A stretch of 64,000 nt of DNA, from assembly GCF_009909185.1 (NCBI RefSeq), contig NZ_JAAAMV010000002.1:372001-436000 (forward strand). Direction: 5' to 3'. The notes under the pieces were generated by a model. It made no database searches. It saw only the letters and a program-made list of their open reading frames with translations, and had not been told where the DNA came from. The translations under genes and the position numbers were made by a program. The stretch's first letter is position 1, and every line of letters begins with the position of its first letter. Shown piece by piece: positions 52,572 to 61,165 of the stretch. Source of the DNA: Paenibacillus glycinis (GTDB lineage Bacteria > Bacillota > Bacilli > Paenibacillales > Paenibacillaceae).

Positions 52572-52913
52572 TTATTTGATCAGTTTGTTCATCGTTACCA
52601 TCAGTTCCTTCACGACCTCGTTGTCGCCCTGCTGGATGCGGTCGATGACGCAGCTGTTCATATGATGCTCCAATAACAGCTTTCCTACGCTGTTAAGCGC
52701 CGATTGCGCCGCCGCGATCTGATTCAGCACGTCGTCGCAGTACGTATCCTTCTCGATCAGCCCTTTGACGCCGCGGATCTGGCCTTCGATGCGGTTCAGG
52801 CGGGAGACCAGGTTGTTCTTCGTTTCCTCGCTGTGGTAGCTTTTGCGGTGCGCCTCATGGCCTTCCCGGGCGCCGAGGGATTCCGACGTACCGTCGTGGC
52901 AAGCTTGATCCAT
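52572..52913 (-). CDS. csoR: Copper-sensing repressor
   Basis: A 113-residue DUF156 repressor. Cu(I) ligands are visible: Cys in DTYCDDVLNQ and the His/Cys pair in LLLEHHMNSCV. The DNA-binding face begins LVSRLNRIEGQIRGVKGLI. A His-rich N-terminal tail of about 30 residues is present. AAGGAGGGTGA precedes the ATG. It lies upstream of copA, with boxes on both sides. Confidence 0.95.
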   Translation of the reverse strand: MDQACHDGTSESLGAREGHEAHRKSYHSEETKNNLVSRLNRIEGQIRGVKGLIEKDTYCDDVLNQIAAAQSALNSVGKLLLEHHMNSCVIDRIQQGDNEVVKELMVTMNKLIK

Positions 52914-52945
52914 CCCCTCACCCTCCTTCTTTTCCTCACTATATC

Positions 52946-52962
52946 ATACCAGAGGGGGGTAT
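52946..52962. promoter_or_regulatory. CsoR-type operator upstream of csoR
   Basis: ATACCAGAGGGGGGTAT, the same ATACC-N7-GGTAT dyad as the copA boxes but less symmetric. It lies between csoR and the Met-rich membrane protein gene, so csoR is probably autoregulated. Confidence 0.7.
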
Positions 52963-52976
52963 ACAATCCGCTGCCG

Positions 52977-53516
52977 TCAGCCTTGATACAGGAAGACGGC
53001 GGCCAGCACGAAGATGCCGAGCCCGAATGCGTACGGATGAAGCAGCACCGAGCCTGCCCCCGCGCCGTTCTTGTTCTCCGCCGCGTTCGGCTGGGCCGCC
53101 TCTTCCTTGATCAACTGCTGCAGGACGAGATGTATAAATAGAAACAACACGTCGACGAACAACACCATCATCGCCGCGTTCTTGCCCAGCATGACGCCCA
53201 GCATCGCGCCCATCATGCCGCCCATGATGCCCGCGAGCATGCCGTCGAGCGCCGCCATGGTGCTGACGGGCTTCCCGGCGAGATAACCGGACAACACGCC
53301 GAGCAGCACCGCGCCGGCCGTCGGAACGGCCAGGTCCTGCGGAAACAGAAGACCCGCGATCGTGCCCGCCGCGAGGCTCTGCATCATCCCGATCGTCATG
53401 GCGATCATCATGCCGGCCATGCAGCTGATCGCCGCGCGGCGCCGATAGGCATAAAGGATCGATTTGCCGGACAATCCGGTCACCGCGGCGAGGCTCGCCA
53501 GATAGAACACCGTCAT
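52977..53516 (-). CDS. Methionine-rich membrane protein of the copper cluster
   Basis: A 179-residue integral membrane protein with about five helices, remarkable for Met- and Gly-rich helices (CMAGMMIAMTIGMMQSL, and MLAGIMGGMMGAMLGVML). Met clusters in membrane helices are typical of Cu(I)-binding transport paths, and the gene heads the csoR-copA-copZ group. I do not recognise a named family. A role in copper handling is inferred from composition and place. Confidence 0.72.
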   Translation of the reverse strand: MTVFYLASLAAVTGLSGKSILYAYRRRAAISCMAGMMIAMTIGMMQSLAAGTIAGLLFPQDLAVPTAGAVLLGVLSGYLAGKPVSTMAALDGMLAGIMGGMMGAMLGVMLGKNAAMMVLFVDVLFLFIHLVLQQLIKEEAAQPNAAENKNGAGAGSVLLHPYAFGLGIFVLAAVFLYQG

Positions 53517-53790
53517 GATTTCTAGCCCCTTTTACCCCGTATTTATGGAACGTATTCATAAAGCGCTGTCAATATGCGTTTTATGAGGAATTTCTAATCG
53601 AATTCTCATAGAACGCATGAAAGCCTTATCAGGCATGTATTCAAAAGGTTGCAAGCAAATGTTGGCAAAAAATCTTGTGGTATAGTGGAACTAGGTTAAA
53701 CGGCCTACTACTTTCGATACCGTCATTAGCGGCGGCGAGCAAGATGATTTCATTTCATGCGAATGCTACAACAACTTGGGGGGAACTGAC

Positions 53791-54264
53791 ATGATGAAAC
53801 ACAAGTTCGGCAAATTGATGATGAGCGTTACGGTAAGCTTTTCTTTGTTAATGGGAGGCACTGCGGTACTGCAAGCGCAACCGGCGCACGCAGCGATTTC
53901 TTCTTCGAAGGCTTCGTCCATCATCTCTTCCGCTAAACACTATCTGGGTACGCCTTACAAATTCGGCGCTTCGACTTCGACGACACGCTATTTCGATTGC
54001 TCTTCGTTCACGAAGAAAGTTTTCGGCATGCACGGCGTTTCGCTTCCGCGCGAGTCCGAGGACCAGGCGAAAAAAGGCAAGGCCGTCAGCAAAAGCAACC
54101 TGAAACCTGGCGATCTCGTATTTTTCTATAAACCCGTTCATCATGTCGGCATTTATATCGGCGGCGGCAAAATGATCCACACGTACGGCAGCCCGGGCGT
54201 CATGATCAGCACGATCAACTCCGGCTGGTGGAAAGACCACTACGCTTTCGCGCGCCGCGTATAG
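53791..54264 (+). CDS. Secreted NlpC/P60 cell-wall hydrolase
   Basis: A 157-residue exported peptidase. A signal peptide (to about residue 35, ...AQPAHA) is followed by a single NlpC/P60 domain with the catalytic Cys in RYFDCSSFTKKVF, His in HHVGIYIGGGKMIH, and the third residue (His) in the IHTYG region. No LysM or SH3 anchor is present. It probably cleaves D-Glu-m-DAP bonds in peptidoglycan. The ATG is preceded by GGGGGGA. The 130 bp upstream contain no recognised riboswitch. Confidence 0.9.
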   Translation: MMKHKFGKLMMSVTVSFSLLMGGTAVLQAQPAHAAISSSKASSIISSAKHYLGTPYKFGASTSTTRYFDCSSFTKKVFGMHGVSLPRESEDQAKKGKAVSKSNLKPGDLVFFYKPVHHVGIYIGGGKMIHTYGSPGVMISTINSGWWKDHYAFARRV

Positions 54265-54303
54265 CCAGGCGGTTGGCTACGGATTTCATTCGCAATTAGA
54301 CAA

Positions 54304-54335
54304 AGGAGCATCGTTCCCGAGGGAACGATGCTCCT
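54304..54335. repeat. Left 32-bp palindromic target duplication of the IS (nlpC/clc terminator copy)
   Basis: A perfect palindrome, AGGAGCATCGTTCCC-GA and its inverse. The same 32 bp stand at the right end of the IS. Read from nlpC this copy is followed directly by IS sequence, without a T tract. Confidence 0.95.
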
Positions 54336-54402
54336 CAGATTGTAGAGAAACCCACGTTTTTCAAAACAGTGAGTTTCTCTTTTTAGATTTCGGTTCAATT
54401 TT

Positions 54403-54438
54403 AGGGCTTCGTAGGGTGAATTCCCCCTACGAAGCCCT
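54403..54438 (-). terminator. Terminator inside the IS at the transposase end
   Basis: A 14-15 bp stem of AGGGCTTCGTAGGG against its inverse, with a short loop, spanning the transposase stop codon. It may also insulate the transposase from outside transcription. Confidence 0.7.
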
Positions 54439-55781
54439 CCTTTCTAGATGGAGGGCAATCTTCTTCATGTTCTGTACAGCGGCGGTCATAAGCGCCTGTT
54501 CCATCACGTTCTGCACCCCCCGCAAACGGCAATAGCGAAACCCATGGAGCTCTTTAGCATCCGCGAAGCTTCGCTCAATCGTTTCTTTTCGTTTTCGGTA
54601 TAGCTTTTTGCCCGACTTGCTCAGGCGGTTTAATCGTACTTGCTCTTTGCTGTCCTCCCAGACGTGCCTGGTGACAATTTTTCGTTTGTTGCGGGAGCGC
54701 GTACACTTCTCCAGCATCGGGCAGGACGCGCATTGTTTCGGATCCGAAGCATAATGCCGGTATCCTTCACGGTCTGTCGTTCGGTAGGGCAACTCTTGTT
54801 GTTGCGGACATACGTATACGTTCCGCTCTGCATCATAGGTGAACTTCCACTTGGGGAATAGTCCTTGTGTTGGTTGAAATCTGCGGTGTGCAATGACGCC
54901 GAAGATGTTGCGGTCTTCAAGTCCCTTACAAATAGGCGTTGCCATATAACCAGAATCAAGGGCAACGGCTTCTACTGCAAAACCAAATCGGTTACGTTGG
55001 CGGTCCAAGCGTGAGAGATACGGCACGGAATCATGCACATTGCCTGCGGTGACGAAGACATCGGTAATGAGGTTGTGCTTTGCATCGACGGTGCGGTGAT
55101 CGAGATAGAAGAAACCTTCCGGCTTGCCTTCTCGGAACATATATCCGCTGTCCGGGTCCGTTGTGCTGACCTTCACTTCTTTGTCTTCATTCACCTCCTC
55201 TCGTGGTTTAAGGGCTTTTTTCCTTGCGCTTTGCGGTCAACCTCGACAGCGGCGTTCAACTCATCCAAATAGTCGCGGGTGTTCTGCTGAACCTGCTCTT
55301 TAGTGAATTTGTGTTTATTCGCATTGGCTTTCACGTGCGTGGAATCGGAAATGAGCACACGACCGCCAACCATTCGATGCGAGATGGCCTGCAGCACAAT
55401 TTCATCGAAAATATCTTGGAAGACCGAGGTATCTTTGAAACGCGTACGACGGTTCCAACTGATCGTGGTGTGGTCTGGTACTCGGTCAGTTAACCCAAGT
55501 CCTAGAAACCAGCGGTAGGCCAAGTTCGTCTGAACTTCGCGTTCAAGTTGACGTTCGGAACGAATGCCATAGAAATAACCTAAAAAGATCATTTTGAAGA
55601 GAACAAGGGGATCGATAGCTGGACGTCCGTTGTCTTGCGAATAGAGATGGCGAACCTTTTCATCGATAAAGGTGAAATCAATATACTTATCGATCTTGCG
55701 GAGCATGTGATCCGCAGGCACCAAATCTTCAATGGAAACCAATTCATAATTCTGCTGTTTCTCTTTATTCGACCGTAGCAT
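54427..55781 (-). pseudogene. IS1182-family transposase, split by a frameshift
   Basis: Two abutting frames together make a normal-length DDE transposase (196 plus 255 residues). The first, 55191-55781, contains the N-terminal DUF772-type region ([20 protein letters not shown]) and the first catalytic Asp ([10 protein letters not shown]). The second, 54427-55194, has the rest (ALDSGYMA and the ERSFADAKELHGFRYC C-terminal Glu region). They meet at CGAGAGGAGGTGAATG with a GTGA overlap; the second lies in the -1 frame. A one-base indel is the simplest reading. Programmed -1 frameshifting near the Shine-Dalgarno-like AGGAGG is possible but no slippery heptamer is seen. Confidence 0.85.
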
Positions 55782-55890
55782 AGCAGCACCATCCGTTCAT
55801 ATATGTTATCTATATTATAACATATTAACGCGGTGTCGTGCTAAACTAAATAGACAAAGTGAAGGCTGCCGAGACTTTCTCGACAGCCTG

Positions 55891-55922
55891 AGGAGCATCG
55901 TTCCCGAGGGAACGATGCTCCT
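55891..55922. repeat. Right 32-bp palindromic target duplication with original T tract
   Basis: Identical to 54304-54335. This copy is followed by TTTTT on the plus strand, so the original nlpC terminator T tract is now separated from nlpC by the whole IS. Confidence 0.95.
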
Positions 55923-55928
55923 TTTTAC

Positions 55929-55987
55929 GTTGACCTGCATGGCGTTAACTGCATTACATTGACCTGCATTCTGTTGACCTGCATTCC
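55929..55987. repeat. Four 14-15 bp tandem repeats
   Basis: Four units of the form gTTGACCTGCATtcc (the second lacks one base and is degenerate) lie between the IS and the CLC gene stop. No coding role is seen. Confidence 0.7.
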
Positions 55988-56015
55988 GTTAGTATGCGCA
56001 TCCCCCGGCGGCAGC

Positions 56016-57368
56016 CTACGCATCGGGAGACTTCGCCCCTCTTCTCGCCGCTTTCCTGCGCCGGTACAGCAGTCCCGCGCCTGGGAAGCGAACGAAAAAG
56101 CGGGGGCGATCCACGCCGGCCAGCTGCGCGCCGTAAATGCCCGCATGACCGGAAAACATATAACTCACCAGACTCGCGGCGAGCATGTAGCCGGCGCCGT
56201 GCAGGCCGAACAGCTCCAGCCCGAGCACGAAACAAGCCGCGGGGGCATTGGCCGCCCCGCTGAATACGCCGATCAGGCCGAGTCCCGCCAAGAACGGGAT
56301 CCCGAGATGAAGCAGCGGCGCCAGCGCGTTGCCGAGCGCGGCTCCGATGACGAAGAGCGGCGTCACTTCCCCGCCCATATAACCGCTGCCGAGCGTGATG
56401 ACCGTAAAGACGGCCTTCCCTAGAAACGCGAACGCGGACAACGGCGCTTCAAATGCCTGGACAAGCAGCGGAAGGCCAAGTCCAAGGTAATCGCGCGTGC
56501 CGACGGCATAGACCAGCCCGATGACGATAAAGCCGCCGATGACGCTTCTCCAAGCCGCATGCGAGACGATCTCGGCCATGCCGCGCTTGACGTATTGAAT
56601 CCCGAGCGTGAACAACAGGCTCGTCAAACCGAACGCGACCGACGCGGCCAGCACCTTCAACAGCACGAGCAGCGTGAATGGCGGCATGTCGCCCATCGCA
56701 TAGTGCAGATGACGAATGCCCCACGCGCGCGTCACGTAATCGCCGGCGAAGGCCGCGATCGCGCAGGGCGCGATCATCCTCGGCGACACCCATCTTCCCA
56801 TCGTCACCGCTTCGAGCGCGAACACCGTGCCGGCCAGCGGCGTTCCGAACACGGAGGCAAAGCCTCCGCTGACGCCGCACATGAGCAGCATGCGACGATC
56901 GCCGCCGTTCGCCCTCGCGAGCCGGCCGAACGCGTCCGCCAGGCTTCCGCCCATCTGCACCGCCGTGCCTTCCCTGCCGGCGGACCCGCCGAACAAGTGC
57001 GTCGCCCACGTGCCGAGCAGCACGAGCGGGGCCATGACGGCAGGCACGCGCTCGTAGCGTTCGCCCGGTTCGTCGCCGTGCCGAATCTGTTCCACGATCA
57101 AATTATTGCCTTTGCCGGCATTGCCGCCGTACTTGGCGTAAACCGAGCTGACAAACGCGCCCGCGAACGGCAGCAGCCACAGCAGCCACGGATGCGCGAG
57201 CCGCGTATCCGTCGCCGCGTCCAACCCCGCCAGAAATATCGCGGAAGCCGTGCCCGTCAACCCGCCCATGACGGCGCCGTAGACGATCCAACGTATGATT
57301 TTGCCGATGCTCTTGTCGCTGATATTTCCGATGCTCATCCCCGTAACCCGTAACGGCTGCCCGTCCAT
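56016..57368 (-). CDS. CLC-family antiporter, fluoride type
   Basis: A 450-residue CLC protein. The first selectivity segment reads GKGNNLI where chloride CLCs have GSGIPE. The second is GREGTAVQMG, with the gating Glu, and the third is GGEVTPLF instead of GxFAP. These three variants mark the CLC-F (fluoride/proton antiporter) branch rather than chloride channels. The start at ATG 57368 has AAGAAGGA 4 nt upstream; an ATG 30 bp on lacks a ribosome binding site. No fluoride riboswitch is visible upstream. Confidence 0.85.
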   Translation of the reverse strand: MDGQPLRVTGMSIGNISDKSIGKIIRWIVYGAVMGGLTGTASAIFLAGLDAATDTRLAHPWLLWLLPFAGAFVSSVYAKYGGNAGKGNNLIVEQIRHGDEPGERYERVPAVMAPLVLLGTWATHLFGGSAGREGTAVQMGGSLADAFGRLARANGGDRRMLLMCGVSGGFASVFGTPLAGTVFALEAVTMGRWVSPRMIAPCAIAAFAGDYVTRAWGIRHLHYAMGDMPPFTLLVLLKVLAASVAFGLTSLLFTLGIQYVKRGMAEIVSHAAWRSVIGGFIVIGLVYAVGTRDYLGLGLPLLVQAFEAPLSAFAFLGKAVFTVITLGSGYMGGEVTPLFVIGAALGNALAPLLHLGIPFLAGLGLIGVFSGAANAPAACFVLGLELFGLHGAGYMLAASLVSYMFSGHAGIYGAQLAGVDRPRFFVRFPGAGLLYRRRKAARRGAKSPDA

Positions 57369-57494
57369 CCGTTCCTTCTTCGTTTTTCTCTATGATAGCG
57401 GGCTTTGGCGCATAATGGCAACATTCTTGACGCAGGAAGTATAAAAGGCATGCCAAAACGCCCATCCTAGACGAAGGACGGAGGTGAGCATACC

Positions 57495-57650
57495 ATGGCG
57501 AAAGACGTGCTTTGCGAAGTCAATTCCTGCAAATTTTGGGCAGCCGGCAACAACTGCAATGCTTCCTCGATCTATGTCGTGAACAATCGGGGCAAACAAG
57601 CGCATAACTCCGAAGAAACGGACTGCAAAACATTCGAACCGAAAATTTAA
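57495..57650 (+). CDS. DUF1540 cysteine-rich protein
   Basis: A 51-residue protein, MAKDVLCEVNSCKFWAAGNN and onward, with four Cys (CEVNSC ... NCNA ... DCKTFEPKI) as in the DUF1540 family of small metal-binding proteins common in spore formers. A perfect GGAGGTGA lies 7 nt before the ATG. A stem-loop follows 9 bp past the stop. Function unknown. Confidence 0.88.
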   Translation: MAKDVLCEVNSCKFWAAGNNCNASSIYVVNNRGKQAHNSEETDCKTFEPKI

Positions 57651-57659
57651 CCGACGCAG

Positions 57660-57688
57660 CGGGCCGCCTTTGCCTAGAAGGCGGCCCG
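57660..57688. terminator. GC-rich stem-loop after the DUF1540 gene
   Basis: An 11-bp perfect stem, CGGGCCGCCTT / AAGGCGGCCCG, with a 7-nt loop. The T tract is poor on both strands, so it is a likely but imperfect intrinsic terminator. Confidence 0.6.
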
Positions 57689-57719
57689 TCGTCCGTCTAT
57701 CCCGTAGTATAGCCAATGG

Positions 57720-57734
57720 TGATAATAATTATCA
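57720..57734. promoter_or_regulatory. Orphan Fur box
   Basis: TGATAATAATTATCA is an exact 7-1-7 match to the Bacillus Fur consensus. It lies between the 3' ends of the DUF1540 and ABC transporter genes, so it faces no annotated start codon. A TATACT on the minus strand (plus-strand agtata 57705-57710) lies 10 bp beyond it. Confidence 0.85.
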
Positions 57735-57762
57735 GTGAGAATGAAAATTCGTTTTTTCTTCG

Positions 57763-59559
57763 TTATTGAAGCCCCGAGACGTCCGCGTCCTGTTCCGTCA
57801 GCCGAAGCTGCTGCGTCGCGAACTCCTTGTACATGGGATGGTTCGCCAGCAACTCCTCGTGCGTGCCTTTGCCCGTCAACCGCCCCTTCTCCATGAATAC
57901 GATCTGGTCCGCGTCCACGACGGTCGACAAACGGTGCGCGATGACGAGGGTCGTCCTGCCGGCCATCAGGTTCTTGAGCGCTTCCTGCACGACGACCTCC
58001 GACCGGCTGTCCAAGCTCGACGTCGCTTCGTCCAGCATCAGGATCTTCGGATCGCGCAGCAGCGCTCTCGCGATCGCGATCCGCTGGCGCTGGCCGCCGG
58101 AGAGCTTGATCCCGCGTTCGCCCACCTCCGTGTCGTACCCGTTCGGCAGCTCGCTGATGAAAATATGGGCATACGCCATTTCCGCGGCGCGGACCAGCTC
58201 CTCTTGCGTCACCTCGTGATCGATGCCGTAACAGATATTCTCCCGGATCGTGCCCGCGATCAGCGGACTCTCCTGCGACACATAGCCGATCTGCCTGCGC
58301 CAGGATGCCAAGGCGAAGCCGTCGATGCCGTCGGATCCGAGCTTGATGGTGCCGCCGGTCGGCTCGTAATAGCGCTCCAGCAGCGAGAACAGCGTCGTTT
58401 TGCCGCCGCCGCTCGGGCCGACGATCGCCGATACCGTACCCGGCGCCACCTCGAAGGTCAGCTCCCGAAGCACCGGCTCGCCGTCGCCGTAGCCGAAGCT
58501 TAGGTTTTCGATACGAATGGCTTGCTCGGCTTTATCGACCTGCCGGCCTTTCTGATGATCTTCTTCCGGCGCGTCGAGAATGTGAATGATCCGTTCGGTC
58601 GCGCCGACCGTTTTCTTGAACTGGGTGAAGAACGTGGAGATCTGCGACATCGGCATGACGATTTGGATCAGATACAAGATGAACGCGACCAGCTCGCCGG
58701 CCGTCAAGGCGCCGGACGATACCCGCATGCCCCCGTAGCCCACGATGACGACGAGCAGCATCATCATGACGAAGAACATCAACGGCGCGATCATCGCCTG
58801 AATCTTGGCCTCCTTGCGTCCGAAGCGGAACAAGCTCGAGATCCCCTTCTCCCCGGCTTCGTACTCGCGCGGCTCCGCGTTCATCGATTTCACCAGCCGA
58901 ATCTCCGAGAGCACCTGCGTCAACGTCGTCGTAAACGATGCCGTCTCCGTCTGCAGCCCCTTGGATACGAGGTACATTTGCCGGCCGAGCGGCACCATGA
59001 ACAGCGCCGCGATCGGAATGACCCCCAGCATGACCGCCGTCATCTGCCAGTCCATGTAGAACAAGACGACGACCGAACCGATGACGGAGATGATGCCGGT
59101 GAGAAAACCGGTGAAGTTCTCGGCGATCAGCTGCTTCACGACGCCGGTGTCGTTCGTCATCCGGCTGATGGTTTCCCCGGTCCGGTTATTGTCGTAATAC
59201 GATACCGGAAGCCTTAAGAGCTTCCGCCATAATTGATCGCGCAGATTGGCGACCACGCGCTGGCCGGAGACGTTCAGCATGTACATCGACACCCCGCTGA
59301 CGACGGCCTGCAGGATGAAGCAGCCTCCGAATACGGCGATTTGCCCGAAGCTGAGGCTGCTGACGTCGAAGCCGTCCACGAGCTTCTTCGTGAACAGCGG
59401 GATAATCAGGGAGATCAGCGTGCCCGCAAGGCTCATCAAGACCGCCGTCACGATAAGGCCCACGGACGGCTTCGTGCGCTTGAGCAGCCTCAGGAACAGC
59501 CGCCAGCTTCCTTTCGTTTCCTTGCTTTCGTGTTGCGTCATGGTGCGCGTTGCTTCCAT
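57763..59559 (-). CDS. BmrA-like multidrug ABC exporter (half transporter)
   Basis: A 598-residue homodimer-type exporter. Six membrane helices (to about 320; TNDTGVVKQLIAENFTGFLT is characteristic of the BmrA group) precede the ATPase with Walker A VGPSGGGKTT, signature KLSGGQRQR, Walker B ILMLDEATSSLD and switch His in VIAHRLST. The ATG at 59559 is 9 nt from GGAAGGA; an ATG nine bases earlier is too close. It probably extrudes hydrophobic drugs. The Fur box lies 3' to it and would not regulate its promoter. Confidence 0.93.
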   Translation of the reverse strand: MEATRTMTQHESKETKGSWRLFLRLLKRTKPSVGLIVTAVLMSLAGTLISLIIPLFTKKLVDGFDVSSLSFGQIAVFGGCFILQAVVSGVSMYMLNVSGQRVVANLRDQLWRKLLRLPVSYYDNNRTGETISRMTNDTGVVKQLIAENFTGFLTGIISVIGSVVVLFYMDWQMTAVMLGVIPIAALFMVPLGRQMYLVSKGLQTETASFTTTLTQVLSEIRLVKSMNAEPREYEAGEKGISSLFRFGRKEAKIQAMIAPLMFFVMMMLLVVIVGYGGMRVSSGALTAGELVAFILYLIQIVMPMSQISTFFTQFKKTVGATERIIHILDAPEEDHQKGRQVDKAEQAIRIENLSFGYGDGEPVLRELTFEVAPGTVSAIVGPSGGGKTTLFSLLERYYEPTGGTIKLGSDGIDGFALASWRRQIGYVSQESPLIAGTIRENICYGIDHEVTQEELVRAAEMAYAHIFISELPNGYDTEVGERGIKLSGGQRQRIAIARALLRDPKILMLDEATSSLDSRSEVVVQEALKNLMAGRTTLVIAHRLSTVVDADQIVFMEKGRLTGKGTHEELLANHPMYKEFATQQLRLTEQDADVSGLQ

Positions 59560-59646
59560 AATGTCCATTCCTTCCTATTCGTGCATAGGTCGTTCTCGTT
59601 CGGCCTGCCGATTAAATCAAGCATAACAACGAATTTTGAACGGAGC

Positions 59647-59960
59647 ATGAACGGCTCGGGACGGCAGGCGGTTGAAGCGATCGAGGGCATCACCATTATC
59701 GCCGTTTCTTCTATGAAATCGACCATCGCCATGCTTGCGCTCAGCTCCGGCCTGTCCCTGCTTCTGAAGCTGAAGGACAGCCGAAGCGTCATCCTGCCGA
59801 TGACGGCGCTGATCATCTTCATGTCCTTCACCTTGTTCTCGACCGAGATGGACGCCGTCGTCTTCTGGACGCTCGTCTGGCCGGCCGTCACGACGAGCGG
59901 CACCGCCGTGCTGGTCGCCGCGGCCGTCGTCGCGCCGTGCCGTCGAATCGTTCCTAGCGG
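59647..59960 (+). pseudogene. Remnant of a membrane permease gene (GerAB-like)
   Basis: A plus-strand frame codes for three hydrophobic helices: IIAVSSMKSTIAMLALSSGL, a SVILPMTALIIFMSFTLFS segment, and DAVVFWTLVWPAVTTSGTAV. This resembles the C-terminal third of spore-germination GerAB permeases. There is no N-terminal part, and the frame then runs through unrelated sequence into the next gene, so it is probably a truncated relic. Family identity is tentative; chance reading opposite no gene is possible. Confidence 0.35.
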
Positions 59961-60080
59961 TCACGAATTAAAGCCTGCATGTTCCGCGCGCGGCGTGTAC
60001 AATAGAGAAGAACGAACCGTAAGCGCTTGCTTGGGGTTCCGCGCGCATCATACCCTTTCATGTAGGAGGATTCACCAGAC

Positions 60081-60851
60081 ATGGCATTCATTCAGTGCGA
60101 TTTCTACTCCGATGTTCTTGGCTTGTCCAGCTCGATGTACGTCATTCTTCCCCAAAACGCGCAGTCCCAGATCGGCATGGAATCGAGAGCGGCGCAAAAG
60201 AAACACAAGACGCTGTTCCTGCTTCACGGCCTGTCCGACGATCATACGATCTGGCTGAGACGCACCTCCATCGAGCGGTACGCCGCGCCGCTCGGTCTTG
60301 CCGTCGTCATGCCCGCGGCCGGCCGCAGCTTCTACTCGAACATGGCCAGCGGAGGGGACTACTGGACGTTCGTCAGCGAGGAGCTTCCGGCGCTGGCCCG
60401 CTCCTTCTTCCCGCTGTCGGACCGGCGGGAAGACAACTTCGTCGCCGGCTTGTCGATGGGCGGCTACGGCGCGTTCAAGCTGGCGCTCAACAAACCGGAG
60501 CAGTACGCCGCGGCCGCGAGCTTGTCCGGCGCGCTCGACGTCTCTCCGTTCGAAGAGCGGGCGCCCGAAGATTTCAAACGGATCTACGGCACGGCCGCCG
60601 TGGCGGAAGCGCTCCCGAACAATCTGTTTCTGGCCGCGCAAGAGCTCAAGGCATCCTGCCGGCCGATTCCGGAGCTCTACCAATACTGCGGAACCGAGGA
60701 TTTCCTGTACGAGGACAACCTTAAGTTCCGCAGGCATGCGGAGCAGCTCGGTTTGCCGCTCACCTATACCGAAGGCTCCGGAGATCACAGCTGGGCGTAT
60801 TGGGATGCTTACATTCAACGCGTGCTGGAATGGCTCCCGCTCGGCGACTAG
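60081..60851 (+). CDS. Esterase family alpha/beta hydrolase
   Basis: A 256-residue esterase of the tributyrin-esterase/S-formylglutathione-hydrolase-like group. The nucleophile Ser is in [12 protein letters not shown] (about residue 122), the oxyanion loop is LLHGLSDDH, and the catalytic Asp/His are in [11 protein letters not shown] and [10 protein letters not shown]. No signal peptide is present. AGGAGG precedes the ATG. The physiological substrate is unknown. Confidence 0.9.
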   Translation: MAFIQCDFYSDVLGLSSSMYVILPQNAQSQIGMESRAAQKKHKTLFLLHGLSDDHTIWLRRTSIERYAAPLGLAVVMPAAGRSFYSNMASGGDYWTFVSEELPALARSFFPLSDRREDNFVAGLSMGGYGAFKLALNKPEQYAAAASLSGALDVSPFEERAPEDFKRIYGTAAVAEALPNNLFLAAQELKASCRPIPELYQYCGTEDFLYEDNLKFRRHAEQLGLPLTYTEGSGDHSWAYWDAYIQRVLEWLPLGD

Positions 60852-61165
60852 ACCTGCGCGGTCTCCGGCGTCGTGTCCGCGCACGAAGCTCGCGATCCGA
60901 TTCAGGAACGTGACGTGAACGAGGCAATTTGCGAGCCGCTAGAGACTGGAGCTTATCTCGTTGAGAGCGGCAAGAGACTGGAGCTTTTCTGATTACGAGC
61001 GATATGAGCCTGGGGCGATTGGAGTCTGAGGCGATCCGTATCGCGATCGATGCTAGTCAGAAGCAGCGGAGGCGCGTGCCATGCGAGCGAGTTATCCGCG
61101 GCGACGCAAGTCGCAAGCGGTTCGTGTCGAGCGTCGCACGTTCGCGAACGAATGCCTAGCCACGA
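60852..61165. other. Gene-poor intergenic stretch
   Basis: I see no supported gene here. AGAGACTGGAGCTT occurs twice about 26 bp apart near 60940-60980. The rest shows no motif that I recognise. Confidence 0.5.

Larger units (their letters stand above)
54336..55890. mobile_element. IS1182-family insertion sequence (1,555 bp)
   Basis: Bounded by 32-bp direct repeats. The terminal inverted repeats start CAGATTGTAGAGAAAC on the left and CAGGCTGTCGAGAAAG on the right (13 of 18 matching over the first 18 bases). Hairpins lie just inside both ends. It carries one transposase reading frame broken by a shift. The insertion lies in the terminator shared by nlpC (plus) and the CLC gene (minus). Confidence 0.93.

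Noticed and set aside
53517-53790. Cyclic-di-AMP riboswitch before the NlpC/P60 gene, as often found for such hydrolases
   Set aside because: The conserved ydaO blocks are not visible in the leader; only a weak TATAGT-like -10 is seen.
57369-57494. Fluoride riboswitch upstream of the CLC-F gene
   Set aside because: No GGCGATGG...CTGATG-type pseudoknot blocks could be found on either strand.
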